Below, piece by piece: positions 35,175 through 44,444 of a stretch of DNA of 64,000 bases. Each line of letters begins with the position of its first letter. Within the stretch, counting starts at the first letter, position 1. Origin of the DNA: Pseudomonas orientalis (GTDB taxonomy: Bacteria > Pseudomonadota > Gammaproteobacteria > Pseudomonadales > Pseudomonadaceae). Location of the stretch: positions 186,001 to 250,000 of the forward strand of contig NZ_JYLM01000004.1 of the NCBI RefSeq assembly GCF_001439815.1, in the 5' to 3' direction. The notes beneath the pieces were generated by a model, which saw only the letters and a program-made list of their open reading frames with translations, was not told the DNA's origin and ran no database searches. A program made the translations under genes and the position numbers.

Positions 35175-36593
35175 ATGACCGCACCACATGCCTCGACCTA
35201 CCGACGTCCCGCAGACTGGAAGCAATTCGAGCGTCTGTCTTTAGCAGTGATGAGTTGCGTCTTTAAAAGCAGGTTCGATCAGTACGGTCGGGAAGGCCAA
35301 CGGCAGCATGGCGTGGATCTGTATTGTCGCCTCAAAGATGGTTCTCTCATCGCCGTTCAGTGCAAGGGACGAAATGAGAACCTCGGCAAAAATCTGACCC
35401 TGGCTCAGGTAAACCAGGCGGTTCTCGAAACAGAAGACTTTCCGTTCAAGATCGATCACTTCTTCATCCTTACCACCAGTCCGCATGACAAGCACCTTAC
35501 CAATCGTGCCTTAGAGCTCACGGAAGAGCGAGCTATCGTTGGAAAGGGAACAGTGGACGTATGGGGCTGGGGGGCGCTTGAAGCTGTGATTCAAGAGAAC
35601 GCCTCGCTCCAGGAGTCATTTTATCCTGACTACAAACCGAAGATTTCTCTTCGTGGCTGGTTCCTCAGGGTCGGGTTGGCTAGCTGCTTTTTCGTAGCTG
35701 CCGTCGTGGGGACTCATAAGTACCTTACCTATCAAGCCGATACAGCACAGATGAACCAAGCGACTGTCGAGGGCCTCACTGAGTATATGGATCTGAATGA
35801 TCGGTTGATTCAGATCTATGAGGGTTGCTTAGGGATGCTGGACAAAGAGACCTTTGCCTTCTCATATTCTTTTCAGCAATTTTGCATCGTTCCTGTGGAA
35901 AGGACTCTGAATGCAATGGAGCATCAGGTGCAGCACGCCAGTTTGAAGATTGATATTGCTGCGATTAATCAGCTGGATGTGCTGCTCGATCTTTTGCGAG
36001 AGGATTATCGACAAGGATTGATAGCCAATCAGATGACTGATTTTTTTGAACAGGGCATCAGGGATAGCCAGAAGGCACTGTGCATTCCAAACAATTCTGA
36101 CGCGTCCGCTGAACGCCTGAAGCGGCTGCGCAAGCCTGCTGACGATGCGATGAACCGGCAGCTGGAGTTCTACTTTATCCTCCGCGACTTTATCCTGCCT
36201 GGGCTTCAATCCATGCAGGCAAATGTGCTGGTCGCAGCTCGGCAAAGTAACCGCAGTGGCCTATCAGAACAGATGTTGAGTGACGCGCATCAGTTAAGCG
36301 AGCTACTGAAGCAGCGCCACCTGTATCGAATGGAGGAGCCACAGCAGCCTTTCACTCTGTCTGCTGTGAAGAATTTGAGCTCCCGAGGGATAACAATATC
36401 AGGCGAAATGGACACCATGATTGAAGATGCCCGCTATGCCCACGTTTTGCTGAAGGGGATTCGAGCATCATTTCTTGGCAAGCACGAGGACGTGAGTGAG
36501 CTAATTGAATGCGGCGTCTATGTTAAGGATGCAGGAGTAAGGTTCCGCAAGGATGAGGAAGCCATCAGGGCCTCCGCTGTACCAAACGCCTGA
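35175..36593 (+). CDS. Membrane-anchored restriction-endonuclease-like protein
   Basis: 472 aa from ATG 35175, which has AAGG just upstream. Residues about 10-140 have the Mrr-like PD-(D/E)XK core: FERLSLAVMSCVF, HGVDLYCRL with the catalytic Asp, and IAVQCKGR with the QXK. A single hydrophobic helix (about 165-187, LRVGLASCFFVAAVVGTHKYL) follows. The remaining 280 residues are helical with no recognised domain. A nuclease domain joined to a membrane helix and a large helical sensor-like part is unusual. Its divergent neighbour is the RES-domain gene. Confidence 0.65.
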   Translation: MTAPHASTYRRPADWKQFERLSLAVMSCVFKSRFDQYGREGQRQHGVDLYCRLKDGSLIAVQCKGRNENLGKNLTLAQVNQAVLETEDFPFKIDHFFILTTSPHDKHLTNRALELTEERAIVGKGTVDVWGWGALEAVIQENASLQESFYPDYKPKISLRGWFLRVGLASCFFVAAVVGTHKYLTYQADTAQMNQATVEGLTEYMDLNDRLIQIYEGCLGMLDKETFAFSYSFQQFCIVPVERTLNAMEHQVQHASLKIDIAAINQLDVLLDLLREDYRQGLIANQMTDFFEQGIRDSQKALCIPNNSDASAERLKRLRKPADDAMNRQLEFYFILRDFILPGLQSMQANVLVAARQSNRSGLSEQMLSDAHQLSELLKQRHLYRMEEPQQPFTLSAVKNLSSRGITISGEMDTMIEDARYAHVLLKGIRASFLGKHEDVSELIECGVYVKDAGVRFRKDEEAIRASAVPNA

Positions 36594-36661
36594 GATGAGC
36601 AGTCAGGCTCTTGCTTACCAAGGCAGTGCTTTGGTAGCACTGGCGCACAGAGGCATGCCAC

Positions 36662-37177
36662 ATGACGCAACCGCTCTTCGATTTTGACCTCAAACGCGTT
36701 TCTCGCCGGCACTACATAACTGGCAAAGCCGCAATCAATTTCCCCCACCCAGGGTGTATCACTGGTGGTTGGCATTTCCTGTCTTACTTCGACCGAGATT
36801 CGGGCGTCGCTAAAGTGTCGCTTGCAGGAATTCACTACCCGGATACCCACGCGTTTTTTGGTAACACGGGCATCACTGACGTGACCGAGCAGATGAGGGC
36901 GCGTGGTTGGCCCGTAGAGGACAGAGGGCTCTTCATAGCTGATCACTACAGAGCCGCAGCAGACATGGTGGTGAAATGGGCGATCAGTGATTCAACTCAC
37001 TGCAACGTGGAGATCGTCGAATGGTTTCCTTCCCCCGAGGCTACGCAGCAGCTGCTTAGGATACTGGATCTTGGCAAGCCCAAGCTTTCGAAACTTAATA
37101 GGCAGCAAAAAGTTGAAGCCTGGCTAAGCTCGCAACAGGTGATGACGTCCGGTTGGTCAGGAAGACAGCCGTTATAA
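36662..37177 (+). CDS. Unknown protein, 171 aa
   Basis: A soluble protein, MTQPLFDFDLKRVSRRHYITGKAAINF. It has a beta-rich first half (GGWHFLSYFDRDSGVAKVSLAGIHYPDT) and a helical second half. Members of a similar kind occur as orphans in proteobacterial islands; no domain name can be given with confidence. It follows the nuclease gene by 68 bp on the same strand, so it may belong to the same unit, and precedes the SH3-domain gene by 25 bp. Confidence 0.55.
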   Translation: MTQPLFDFDLKRVSRRHYITGKAAINFPHPGCITGGWHFLSYFDRDSGVAKVSLAGIHYPDTHAFFGNTGITDVTEQMRARGWPVEDRGLFIADHYRAAADMVVKWAISDSTHCNVEIVEWFPSPEATQQLLRILDLGKPKLSKLNRQQKVEAWLSSQQVMTSGWSGRQPL

Positions 37178-37202
37178 CACGTGCTGAATGAGAGCAATGG
37201 AT

Positions 37203-37736
37203 ATGCGCAAGAAGTCCCAGTCATGGTTTGTCCCGCTCCTGATTCTTTTTGCCGTTCTGTGGGCATTTGGGAAGAAGGACACGCCTCCAGCCCCTGCACA
37301 GTCAGGCATTCCGAGCGCGCCTAGTACGTTAGCGTCGATTTCTCCAGCCTCCCCCTCAGCTCCGGCCCCTGTCTCTGCGACTGAGCACTTTGTGAGCGCT
37401 GATAATCTCAATGTCCGGGATCAACCAGGCGGCAGGGTCGTCTCGAAGCTGAAGCGTGGGGAAAAGGTTCAGGTTTTCGAGACGAGGAATGAATGGGCGC
37501 GCATCAGCATTGACGGCCAATCTTCAAAATGGCTTTCGTCCAAGAGTCTATGCAGTGGGCCTGGCTGCTACGTTGTTCCGAAGCCCAAACCGTCGGCTCA
37601 ACTTCCGCTGCCCGCTCGCCAACAGACTCCAGCTTACGGTTCCTCGTGCCCCTGTTCTTCAGGAAACGTGTGTATCGGGCCTCGGGGTGGTCGATACTGC
37701 ATTACCTCTGGTGGTAACAAACGGTACGGCGTTTGA
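37203..37736 (+). CDS. Exported SH3-like protein with Cys-rich C-terminus
   Basis: About 177 aa. An N-terminal membrane segment (SWFVPLLILFAVLWAFG) is followed by a Pro/Ala/Ser-rich linker and a bacterial SH3 domain (SADNLNVRDQPGGRVVSKLK...WARI). The Cys-rich tail CPCSSGNVCIGPRGGRYC resembles short zinc-knuckle-like ends seen on secreted Pseudomonas proteins. It probably sits in the periplasm bound to cell wall. ATGs at 37188 and 37197 are alternative starts. Confidence 0.65.
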   Translation: MRKKSQSWFVPLLILFAVLWAFGKKDTPPAPAQSGIPSAPSTLASISPASPSAPAPVSATEHFVSADNLNVRDQPGGRVVSKLKRGEKVQVFETRNEWARISIDGQSSKWLSSKSLCSGPGCYVVPKPKPSAQLPLPARQQTPAYGSSCPCSSGNVCIGPRGGRYCITSGGNKRYGV

Positions 37737-37922
37737 GCGATTATCTGATGACGCCCTATCGAGGACTACACTTTCGCAAGCGCTTTAGCCGGTAGACGAG
37801 CAGATCTCGTGACGAGGTTTCGTTGCAGATGGCTAGATATTGGCTATGAATCCGTAACCAACCTGACTCTATAACTCAGGTGGTTCACCCTCATTTATTG
37901 ATTTTCCAGCTCAGGGCTAGAC

Positions 37923-39485
37923 ATGCACACCATACGGAAAGTGGTAATTCAGAATTTCAAAAAATTCAAAACGCTCACGCTCGATTTTGAGTCTGGGAAG
38001 AATGTGCTGATTGGCAACAATGAGGCAGGAAAAAGCAGTATTTTGCTTGCCCTAGACCTCGCGCTCGGCGGGAGTCGCAACCGCATTGAAGCTCTAGGTG
38101 CAGAAGCTCTGCTCAACAAGGATTCGGTTGACACTTTCCTTGTTGGGGAGAAGAGCCTGGAGAAACTACCTGAGCTGATAGTCGACGTTTTCCTAGAGGA
38201 AGGTGACGACGAAGGCCTGTATGGAACCAACAACTCCCACCAGCGCCAGACTGACGGCGTGCGCATGATCCTTGCGGTGATGGCTGAGTATGGCGAAGCG
38301 GTGCAAGCCATCTTGGCTGATGATCAACCGAACTTCCCATTCGAATATTATGCGGTGCGGTTTGAAACGTTCGCCGGCAGGCCCTACGCAGCATTCAACC
38401 GCCCAATTAAGCACATGATGCTAGACGGTTCACGTATTGATGGCGATCACGCGTCTCGTGAATACACCCGAGCCGTTTACGCTTTCAACGCCCCCGTTGA
38501 AGACCGCTATAAACTTGAAAACCTGTACCGCCAAGGCAAGCAGGCTTTTACAGGACAACATCTCGCAGCGCTCAACGCTGACCTACCCGCGTATCAGTTT
38601 GACGTACGGAGTAGCGTCCGGTCGAACCTGGAAACTGACCTAATCATCACGGAAGACAATATTCCGCTTGAGAACCACGGCAAAGGAAGGCAGTGCTTCA
38701 TCAAGACTGAATTTGCGCTGAGCAAGCACAAGCAAGGCGGCTTGGATGTAATGCTCTTGGAGGAGCCTGAGAACCACCTTAGCCATTCCTCCATGAAAGC
38801 ACTTGTCGCCAAGCTAGCGGACAACGAGAGCACCCAGCTTTTCATTGCAACCCACAGCAGCCATATCTGCTCAAGGCTTGATCTTCGGCATGCCCTTTTG
38901 ATCGGCCCGAATGCAGCTGCTGGCTCACTTAAAGCCCTATCACCAGACACCGCAGAATTCTTCATGAAGGCCCCGGACAACAACGTCCTGGAGTTCGCGC
39001 TCTCGAAGAAGGTGATATTGGTTGAAGGTGATGCTGAATTCATCCTGGTGGAAGAGTTCTATAAGCAATGTACAAATGGGCGTCTACCGCATGTCGATGA
39101 CGTTCACATAATCTCTATTGGGGGCACCAGCTTCAAAAGGTACATGGAGCTCGCTAACCTGCTCGGAATTCGAGTCGCAGCCATACGAGACAATGACAAG
39201 GATTATCAGAAAAACTGCGTAGAAAACTACGTCGACTTCGCTTCGGATAATGCCAAAGTCTTTGCCGACAGAGACAATGACCGTTCAACCTTCGAAATAG
39301 GGTTGCACAACGACAACGAGGAAACCTGCAAGACCGTCTTCGGCCCAAGACGAAAAACCCTCTCCCCCTTGGAATACATGCTGGCAAACAAGGCAGAAGC
39401 CGCGTTTGAGCTGCTCAAGGGAAAGCCAGGCGAGCTCACCGTTCCTGCCTACATCGCGGAGGCAATCAAATGGATAAACGAGTGA
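37923..39485 (+). CDS. gajA: Gabija-like GajA: OLD ATPase/TOPRIM endonuclease
   Basis: 520 aa. The ABC-type ATPase has Walker A LIGNNEAGKSS (residues 30-40) and the Walker B region LLEEPENHLSHSS with the following FIATHSSHICS. The C-terminal TOPRIM domain starts KVILVEGDAEFILVE and includes AIRDNDKDY. GajA proteins nick DNA at specific sites when nucleotide levels fall during phage infection. The next gene encodes a UvrD-like helicase and overlaps it by 16 bp, the arrangement that defines Gabija. The protein is somewhat shorter than the best-known GajA (about 580 aa). Confidence 0.75.
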   Translation: MHTIRKVVIQNFKKFKTLTLDFESGKNVLIGNNEAGKSSILLALDLALGGSRNRIEALGAEALLNKDSVDTFLVGEKSLEKLPELIVDVFLEEGDDEGLYGTNNSHQRQTDGVRMILAVMAEYGEAVQAILADDQPNFPFEYYAVRFETFAGRPYAAFNRPIKHMMLDGSRIDGDHASREYTRAVYAFNAPVEDRYKLENLYRQGKQAFTGQHLAALNADLPAYQFDVRSSVRSNLETDLIITEDNIPLENHGKGRQCFIKTEFALSKHKQGGLDVMLLEEPENHLSHSSMKALVAKLADNESTQLFIATHSSHICSRLDLRHALLIGPNAAAGSLKALSPDTAEFFMKAPDNNVLEFALSKKVILVEGDAEFILVEEFYKQCTNGRLPHVDDVHIISIGGTSFKRYMELANLLGIRVAAIRDNDKDYQKNCVENYVDFASDNAKVFADRDNDRSTFEIGLHNDNEETCKTVFGPRRKTLSPLEYMLANKAEAAFELLKGKPGELTVPAYIAEAIKWINE

Positions 39486-40504
39486 TGTTCGCCGTGGCAG
39501 GGTCAGGGAAGACCACCCTGCTAGTGAAGCGTCTGAGCCTAGAAAAGCGCGCACTGATAATCACCTACACGGAGAACAACTATCGCCATTTGCGCGATAG
39601 CATCATCAAACGGTTTGGCCATGTCCCAAAAAACATCAACCTGCTGAGTTATTTCACGTTCCTTTATAGCTTCTGCTATCGCCCTCTGCTGCAAGTGCAT
39701 ATGCAGACGCGGGGAATCAGCTTTCGAGCTCCGCACGCCCGTACGTTAAAGCTCAAACGGGACAATATGGCGTATTACGCCACGACAAACGGCAGCGTTT
39801 ACCACAACCGCCTCGCAAAGCTCCTAGAGACCGTTGATGCAATTCCTGACGTGATGGCGCGAATGGAGCGCTTTTACGATGAGTTTTATGTCGACGAAGT
39901 TCAAGACCTAGCAGGTCATGATTTCAACCTGCTAATGGCATTAGCGAAAGCCAAGGTTGAAATGCTATTTGTAGGTGACTTCTACCAGCATACGTTCGAC
40001 ACCAGTCGTGATGGAAACGTGAACAGCTCGCTACACTCCGACATTGGGAAATACGAAAAGCTTTTTCAAAAGGCGGGTGTGACTGTCGACAAGGAAACAC
40101 TGAGCCGAAGCTGGAGGTGTGGTGTCACCGTATGTGATTTTATTCGAGCACATCTGCAGATTGATATGCAGTCACAGCATACCTACGAAACCCAAATTAT
40201 TCCTCTGGCCAATCAAGTGGATGCTAACGCCGTACACGCCGATGGCAACGTGGTGAAGCTGTTCTATCAGGAGCATTACAAGTACGGGTGCCTGTCTAAC
40301 AACTGGGGCGCCAGTAAGGGTTTGGATCACTACAACGATGTGTGCGTTGTGCTGGGTACTACTCACTGGAAGATCTATCAGACGTCCTCGCTCGCCGCGC
40401 TCCCCCCACAGACAAAAAACAAGCTTTATGTTGCGTTCTCACGGACTCGCGGAAGGCTGTACCTAGCGCCCGAAAAACTTTTCAAACCATTTAAAACGGA
40501 CTAG
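39470..40504 (+). CDS. gajB: Gabija-like GajB: small UvrD-type SF1 helicase
   Basis: A 344-aa protein, small for a UvrD relative. Walker A is FAVAGSGKTTLLVKR (residues 8-16), Walker B is YVDEVQDLAGHD, motif IV-like SRSWRCGVTV follows, and motif VI is YVAFSRTRGRLYL. The 1B/2B insertion domains appear reduced. Overlap of 16 bp with gajA indicates coupled translation. In Gabija, GajB senses DNA ends and works with GajA; the shorter form here (known GajB about 490 aa) leaves open a related but distinct OLD-helicase pair. Confidence 0.72.
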   Translation: MDKRVMFAVAGSGKTTLLVKRLSLEKRALIITYTENNYRHLRDSIIKRFGHVPKNINLLSYFTFLYSFCYRPLLQVHMQTRGISFRAPHARTLKLKRDNMAYYATTNGSVYHNRLAKLLETVDAIPDVMARMERFYDEFYVDEVQDLAGHDFNLLMALAKAKVEMLFVGDFYQHTFDTSRDGNVNSSLHSDIGKYEKLFQKAGVTVDKETLSRSWRCGVTVCDFIRAHLQIDMQSQHTYETQIIPLANQVDANAVHADGNVVKLFYQEHYKYGCLSNNWGASKGLDHYNDVCVVLGTTHWKIYQTSSLAALPPQTKNKLYVAFSRTRGRLYLAPEKLFKPFKTD

Positions 40505-40598
40505 GTCGTAGCCATGGGTGGTGATGTCTGGCGTAAGACCTTGTCCAGAAAGTATGCTCAGTATGAAGGGGAGCCGCTGGGCATGACACCTAGCGTGA

Positions 40599-41225
40599 TC
40601 AGTCGAAAGACTGGCCCTGCTCCATCTCCCCAATCCAGCTGTATGTGCCGTTTAGCCAAACGAAGACGCTGTTGAGCACCTCGCGCAAGTGCCGGATGTT
40701 GATATGCGTAACGTCTGGGAGATGGTCTTTACCACTGTTGGTCGTCGCATACCGAAACGCCATCGAGTCTGGGTCGACGTTGTCCAACTGGCGAATGAAT
40801 TCGTGAACAGCAGTAGCGTTGACGTCAGAGCGCTCTAGCCCCAAGTCCTTGAGCAGATGACGCAACTCCGACCACAGAGGCATCAACGGATGCTTGTCGT
40901 AGTTCTTGGGCTCTTTGCCTGTCAGAGCGCGAGCACCCTTTAGCATCAGCTTGAACTGCAGCTCCAAGGAATGGCGGTACAGAAAAAGCAAGGGATAAAT
41001 GCCGCTATCCAATGGCACCTGACGATTCGCCATGGCCTCCACAAGACCGTCGGCGGCATCTTTGTATGCAAAAGCATAGAGGTCGGCACGAAAGTGAGAC
41101 CAGTTCAGCATCGCGTTGTACTGCCAATCCTCACCCTGGATAAACAGCTGCTGGCCGGAGAAGTCTGCCGGCCACTGGATGGCCTCAAGCTCCGGGTCGA
41201 GCATCGGTAGCGATTCCTCATCCAT
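40599..41225 (-). CDS. HEPN-like helical protein
   Basis: A 208-aa soluble protein. The middle is helical with YPLLFLYRHSLELQFKLMLKGARAL, which has the RX4-6H-free but otherwise HEPN/DUF5677-like long helix, followed by HPLMPLWSELRHLL. It ends with a helix bearing HINIRHLREVLN. Proteins of this shape are common orphans in defence islands and may be RNases or structural. It is convergent with gajB. Confidence 0.5.
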   Translation of the reverse strand: MDEESLPMLDPELEAIQWPADFSGQQLFIQGEDWQYNAMLNWSHFRADLYAFAYKDAADGLVEAMANRQVPLDSGIYPLLFLYRHSLELQFKLMLKGARALTGKEPKNYDKHPLMPLWSELRHLLKDLGLERSDVNATAVHEFIRQLDNVDPDSMAFRYATTNSGKDHLPDVTHINIRHLREVLNSVFVWLNGTYSWIGEMEQGQSFD

Positions 41226-41477
41226 ATCGTCTCCTCACGTTGGCCAGTCCATGGTGTAGAACTTTACGAATCTAGGTGGACTACCGGCAACCAGTAAGTG
41301 GTTTTCTGGCTCGGTCTACTGTGCGAGAAAGCGTGATCTCAGGTTGAGGTCACGGTGTCCTTTTTGCGGGGACATCGAAAAATGGCTCTGATCTATGCTG
41401 AGCACGGTTTCGACGCCTAATGAGCCTCAGAGAGTACGTTATCGCGGCAACCCAGTAGTCATTGCAAGGAAGCTTGT

Positions 41478-42176
41478 ATGAAATTTTATCGGTTTGATCC
41501 CCAGAAACTTGTTATGCCCGTGAAGCACGACGTGCAAGTTGATTCCGATTTGGCCGGCCTGATTCTGCAGGTGCGTCCCAAGGACTGCATTGTGCTGGCC
41601 GGTTGGGACGCGAGAGCCCAGGTTGGCAATGTGAGGGCATTTGGCATCGTCATGACGGTTGATCGAGAGTCAGGCCGTGCAAAAATTCTGTGGCGCGAGG
41701 CTGATGTCACGCTTCGGCCCAGCTCGAATGGAAGACGTTACTGGGTGCAAGCCAAACACTGGTTTGCTTTTGCTCCTGACGTGGTCAACCGGTACGGTCT
41801 TCCAGATCTACATGCCGAATATTTTCCAGACATCGCTGGATTCGACATCCCTGCACCACCACCGCCCGTGAAAGGTGTGAGTCGTCCCTCGAATTCGCCG
41901 ACAGGTGGATACGTCTATGTCATTCGATCTAAGCTGGGTTTCAAGATCGGCAAAACAATTCACCTGAAAGCTCGCACTCGGCTCTTTGAGGTCAAGCTCC
42001 CCTTTCCCATAAGCCTTGAACATTACGCCTGGTTTGATGATTACAGTCATGCAGAGCGAAGCTTCCACATCACTTATCAAGCAAAGCGCCTTGAGGGTGA
42101 GTGGTTCGATCTCGACGCCTCCGATCTTGAGCAGATCAAAACTTTTGGTAAGTCTGTGCCGGTGGCAGGGCTGTGA
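41478..42176 (+). CDS. GIY-YIG domain protein (T5orf172/MUG113 type)
   Basis: A 232-aa protein. Residues about 1-140 are a beta-rich domain with no name I can give. Residues about 148-230 are a GIY-YIG nuclease domain of the T5orf172 kind: GGYVYVIRSKLGFKIGKTIHLKAR, with the second Tyr replaced by Phe-Lys-Ile-Gly, then a late Glu-containing EGEWFDL. This family occurs in phages and islands and may cut DNA. A good GGAAGC ribosome site precedes ATG 41478. The next gene starts 13 bp later. Confidence 0.7.
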   Translation: MKFYRFDPQKLVMPVKHDVQVDSDLAGLILQVRPKDCIVLAGWDARAQVGNVRAFGIVMTVDRESGRAKILWREADVTLRPSSNGRRYWVQAKHWFAFAPDVVNRYGLPDLHAEYFPDIAGFDIPAPPPPVKGVSRPSNSPTGGYVYVIRSKLGFKIGKTIHLKARTRLFEVKLPFPISLEHYAWFDDYSHAERSFHITYQAKRLEGEWFDLDASDLEQIKTFGKSVPVAGL

Positions 42177-42188
42177 ATAGGAACTCAA

Positions 42189-42914
42189 ATGGAAGTGAAT
42201 AGCTATTTGCGAGTCGAGGAGTCGATAGAGACTTGCCTTGAAATGTTGATGACGGCTTTGGTCACGATACCGACCCAGGTCACTGAATGTACTTCTGTCT
42301 CTACAGGCTCTTCTGCAGTTGCCATGCTAGATCGCGAAGCCTTTATCAAAGCGTGCGAGAGCCTCAAGCCTGCTGTGGTATTCATTTATCGCGAGCATAG
42401 CCTTTTGGAGGAACAACTCGCCGATCTGGTTTCCGAAATCACAGACGTCCAGGCTGAGGCGGATAAGCTCCGACAGGAGTTTTTGTCCACGGAAGCGGAA
42501 GTGATGGCTAGGGTTCGAAAATCCTGTCCTGATTACTCTCACCTTCAGTGCTTCTTTACCAGCGGGGCGTTATTAGTCGCGGTGGCCTGTGAGGTAGGTG
42601 ACTACCAGGACTTCACAGAGGCACTCGACAGATTTGAGCAGGCTGCGGATGAGGCTGAGGAAATGGCGTCATCTCTAGACCAGGCAAGACTGAACGGTGA
42701 GATGAAAAAGGTCGCGGAGACGGTTTCCAAGGATCAAGGATTCATTTCCCTTCGTGGCAAGCGAAAGCGGGCGATGTACGTCCTAAAGCATTACCGACAG
42801 GGGATTCCTGAGTCTCCTTATCTTGAGCGACCCGATCAGGGATCAGAACCTATTGATCGGAACGTCGTTCTCGTTGCAAGGCAAGCCGCTGATATTCTTG
42901 AGTTTGAGACCTGA
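42189..42914 (+). CDS. Unknown coiled-coil protein, 241 aa
   Basis: Starts MEVNSYLRVEESIETCLEML. Residues about 60-100 form a coiled coil (HSLLEEQLADLVSEITDVQAEADKL), and a second charged helix is at about 135-185. It ends with a basic region (LRGKRKRAMYVLKHYRQG). No known domain. Short spacing to the GIY-YIG gene suggests one transcript. It is convergent with the Xre-type regulator. Confidence 0.55.
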   Translation: MEVNSYLRVEESIETCLEMLMTALVTIPTQVTECTSVSTGSSAVAMLDREAFIKACESLKPAVVFIYREHSLLEEQLADLVSEITDVQAEADKLRQEFLSTEAEVMARVRKSCPDYSHLQCFFTSGALLVAVACEVGDYQDFTEALDRFEQAADEAEEMASSLDQARLNGEMKKVAETVSKDQGFISLRGKRKRAMYVLKHYRQGIPESPYLERPDQGSEPIDRNVVLVARQAADILEFET

Positions 42915-42920
42915 GCACGG

Positions 42921-43376
42921 TCAACCGCCGACGTACCACAGCCGGTTAACTGTGCTCTTGGGCAGTTCTAATTGCCGGCAAACCTCCGCTTGAGAAAGGC
43001 CTGCCGCCTTAAGATCGCGCACCGCTTTGAGTCTTTCTGCGGCAGCGATTCTCTGGGGTGTAGTGAGCGTTTGGGGTTCGGCAGGTAGCTGCTCATCAAG
43101 AACACCAAGCTGCATGAGTTCTTTCATTGTGTCATTCAGAACTGAGCGCGCGGTCTTACCTTCATCTGCTGCGGCCACCAGTGTGAGAAAGGAGAGTGGC
43201 ATTAGGCCTAGCGCTTTAGCTAAGTCGGCACTGAGATCGACGGTTGCCGATGTCGTCGATGCTTCCAAGCGGCTTATGTGTGCTTGGTCAGTCTGATGCT
43301 GGAGGTCTGCTTGCGACAACCCATGTCGAACCCTCAGCCACTGTAGCGTTGCCGCATATGCCTTCCGCAAAGACAT
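42921..43376 (-). CDS. Xre-family regulator with second C-terminal HTH
   Basis: About 151 aa from ATG 43376. An N-terminal Xre helix-turn-helix (LRVRHGLSQADLQHQTDQAHISRLEAS) is followed by a linker and a C-terminal homeodomain-like HTH (KAAGLSQAEVCRQLELPKSTVNRLW). It is divergent from the small gene at 43534. The 157-bp region between them includes AT-rich TGTATATAGTCATTG, a plausible shared promoter and operator. Probably a local regulator of the small-gene group. Confidence 0.72.
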   Translation of the reverse strand: MSLRKAYAATLQWLRVRHGLSQADLQHQTDQAHISRLEASTTSATVDLSADLAKALGLMPLSFLTLVAAADEGKTARSVLNDTMKELMQLGVLDEQLPAEPQTLTTPQRIAAAERLKAVRDLKAAGLSQAEVCRQLELPKSTVNRLWYVGG

Positions 43377-43533
43377 CCAGCGCACCTCTCCCCAAAAGGA
43401 GACGGTATGCCCCGTTTGATGAGTTCCACACAAATGTATATAGTCATTGCGATGGAACTACAGGCGCGCCACCTTTGCGATCTGTACGTGCGCAGAGCCC
43501 TATTTTCTTTGTCGCCAAGAGGATCATCAATTT

Positions 43534-43929
43534 ATGACTAATTCTTCTGAGCACGAGCTGCTGCGGGAAGGGGAAACCTCCTCTGCTGGCACATCGCTGT
43601 CTCATGCAGAAGTGGAAGTATTGGTCGCGGGGCGCTTCGGTCGTAAGCCTTTTTGCACCGTCGCGGACTGGGTCATCTTCCACGTCGACGAGTCCCCAGA
43701 GTCGCTCGCGAAAGTAAGAGCTACTGGTCTGGAGCCGATGTTCATGTATGCCCATTGCGTCATCCATGACGGTCATGGCCGGTTTCCACCAGGGGGCTGG
43801 GTGCGCTCGACCCTGTGTAAATCGTTCGACGGTGTTTGCCTGTTCGAGACGCGAAACACGGTGTACGTGCTCGTGGGAAAAGGGCGCGAGATGACTGCCT
43901 CGCTGAAGACAATATTTGGCTTATGTTAA
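43534..43929 (+). CDS. Small protein resembling DUF6957
   Basis: About 131 aa, MTNSSEHELLREGETSSAGT. The second half, WVIFHVDESPESLAKVRATG, MYAHCVIHDGHGRFPPGGWVRST and TRNTVYVLVGKG, matches my memory of the Pseudomonas DUF6957 family; function unknown. It heads a run of three small genes and is followed by a strong hairpin. Confidence 0.55.
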   Translation: MTNSSEHELLREGETSSAGTSLSHAEVEVLVAGRFGRKPFCTVADWVIFHVDESPESLAKVRATGLEPMFMYAHCVIHDGHGRFPPGGWVRSTLCKSFDGVCLFETRNTVYVLVGKGREMTASLKTIFGLC

Positions 43930-43931
43930 TC

Positions 43932-43954
43932 GCAGGCCCACTTCGCGGGCCTGC
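43932..43954. terminator. Strong hairpin between small genes
   Basis: GCAGGCCC and GGGCCTGC (8 bp) flank the loop ACTTCGC. It lies just after the stop at 43929 and before the start at 43972. There is no T run, so it may be an attenuating or mRNA-stabilising structure rather than a full terminator. Confidence 0.5.
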
Positions 43955-43971
43955 TCAACACGAGATACACG

Positions 43972-44442
43972 ATGTTCAGGATTAGCATGCAAGACCAGGC
44001 CGGCCCGGTGGGAATGTTCGGGGACGGTCTCGCTCACTTTCACGCCATGTCGCGATCCTTGGTTACCCATTGGTATCACGTGAGCCTCAAGCGCCGGCAT
44101 GAGGGGCGATTCGTAGCTTATGAAGAGATGCTGAACGATGAGCCTCGCTTGGTAGAGCTGCTGGTCTCCCAAGACGAGAGCATGGTCATTCAAGATGTCC
44201 AGGTCGTTACCCCGGCATGGATGAACAACGGGTCAGGCTGGAAGATGGAAAAGCTGAAATCACTTTCCATGGGGTTCAACCAGGCAGAAGTGCCAATCTG
44301 TGTTCTACAGGTCGAGAGTGGTGATGTGTACGTCAATACCCATCAACGCGACCTGGATGTCGATGCCTTGATTGGGGTCAGGGAGCTATATCGGCGCAGT
44401 GCTGCAACTGCCGGCGTAGCCTCAGCGTCGGAGGCTCTGTAG
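43972..44442 (+). CDS. Unknown protein, 156 aa
   Basis: A soluble protein starting MFRISMQDQAGPVGMFGDGLAHFHAMSR. No known domain. The sequence is beta-rich in the middle (MVIQDVQVVTPAWMNNGSGW) with a short helical end. It is two bases from the next gene, so the two are cotranscribed. Confidence 0.55.
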   Translation: MFRISMQDQAGPVGMFGDGLAHFHAMSRSLVTHWYHVSLKRRHEGRFVAYEEMLNDEPRLVELLVSQDESMVIQDVQVVTPAWMNNGSGWKMEKLKSLSMGFNQAEVPICVLQVESGDVYVNTHQRDLDVDALIGVRELYRRSAATAGVASASEAL

Positions 44443-44444
44443 CT

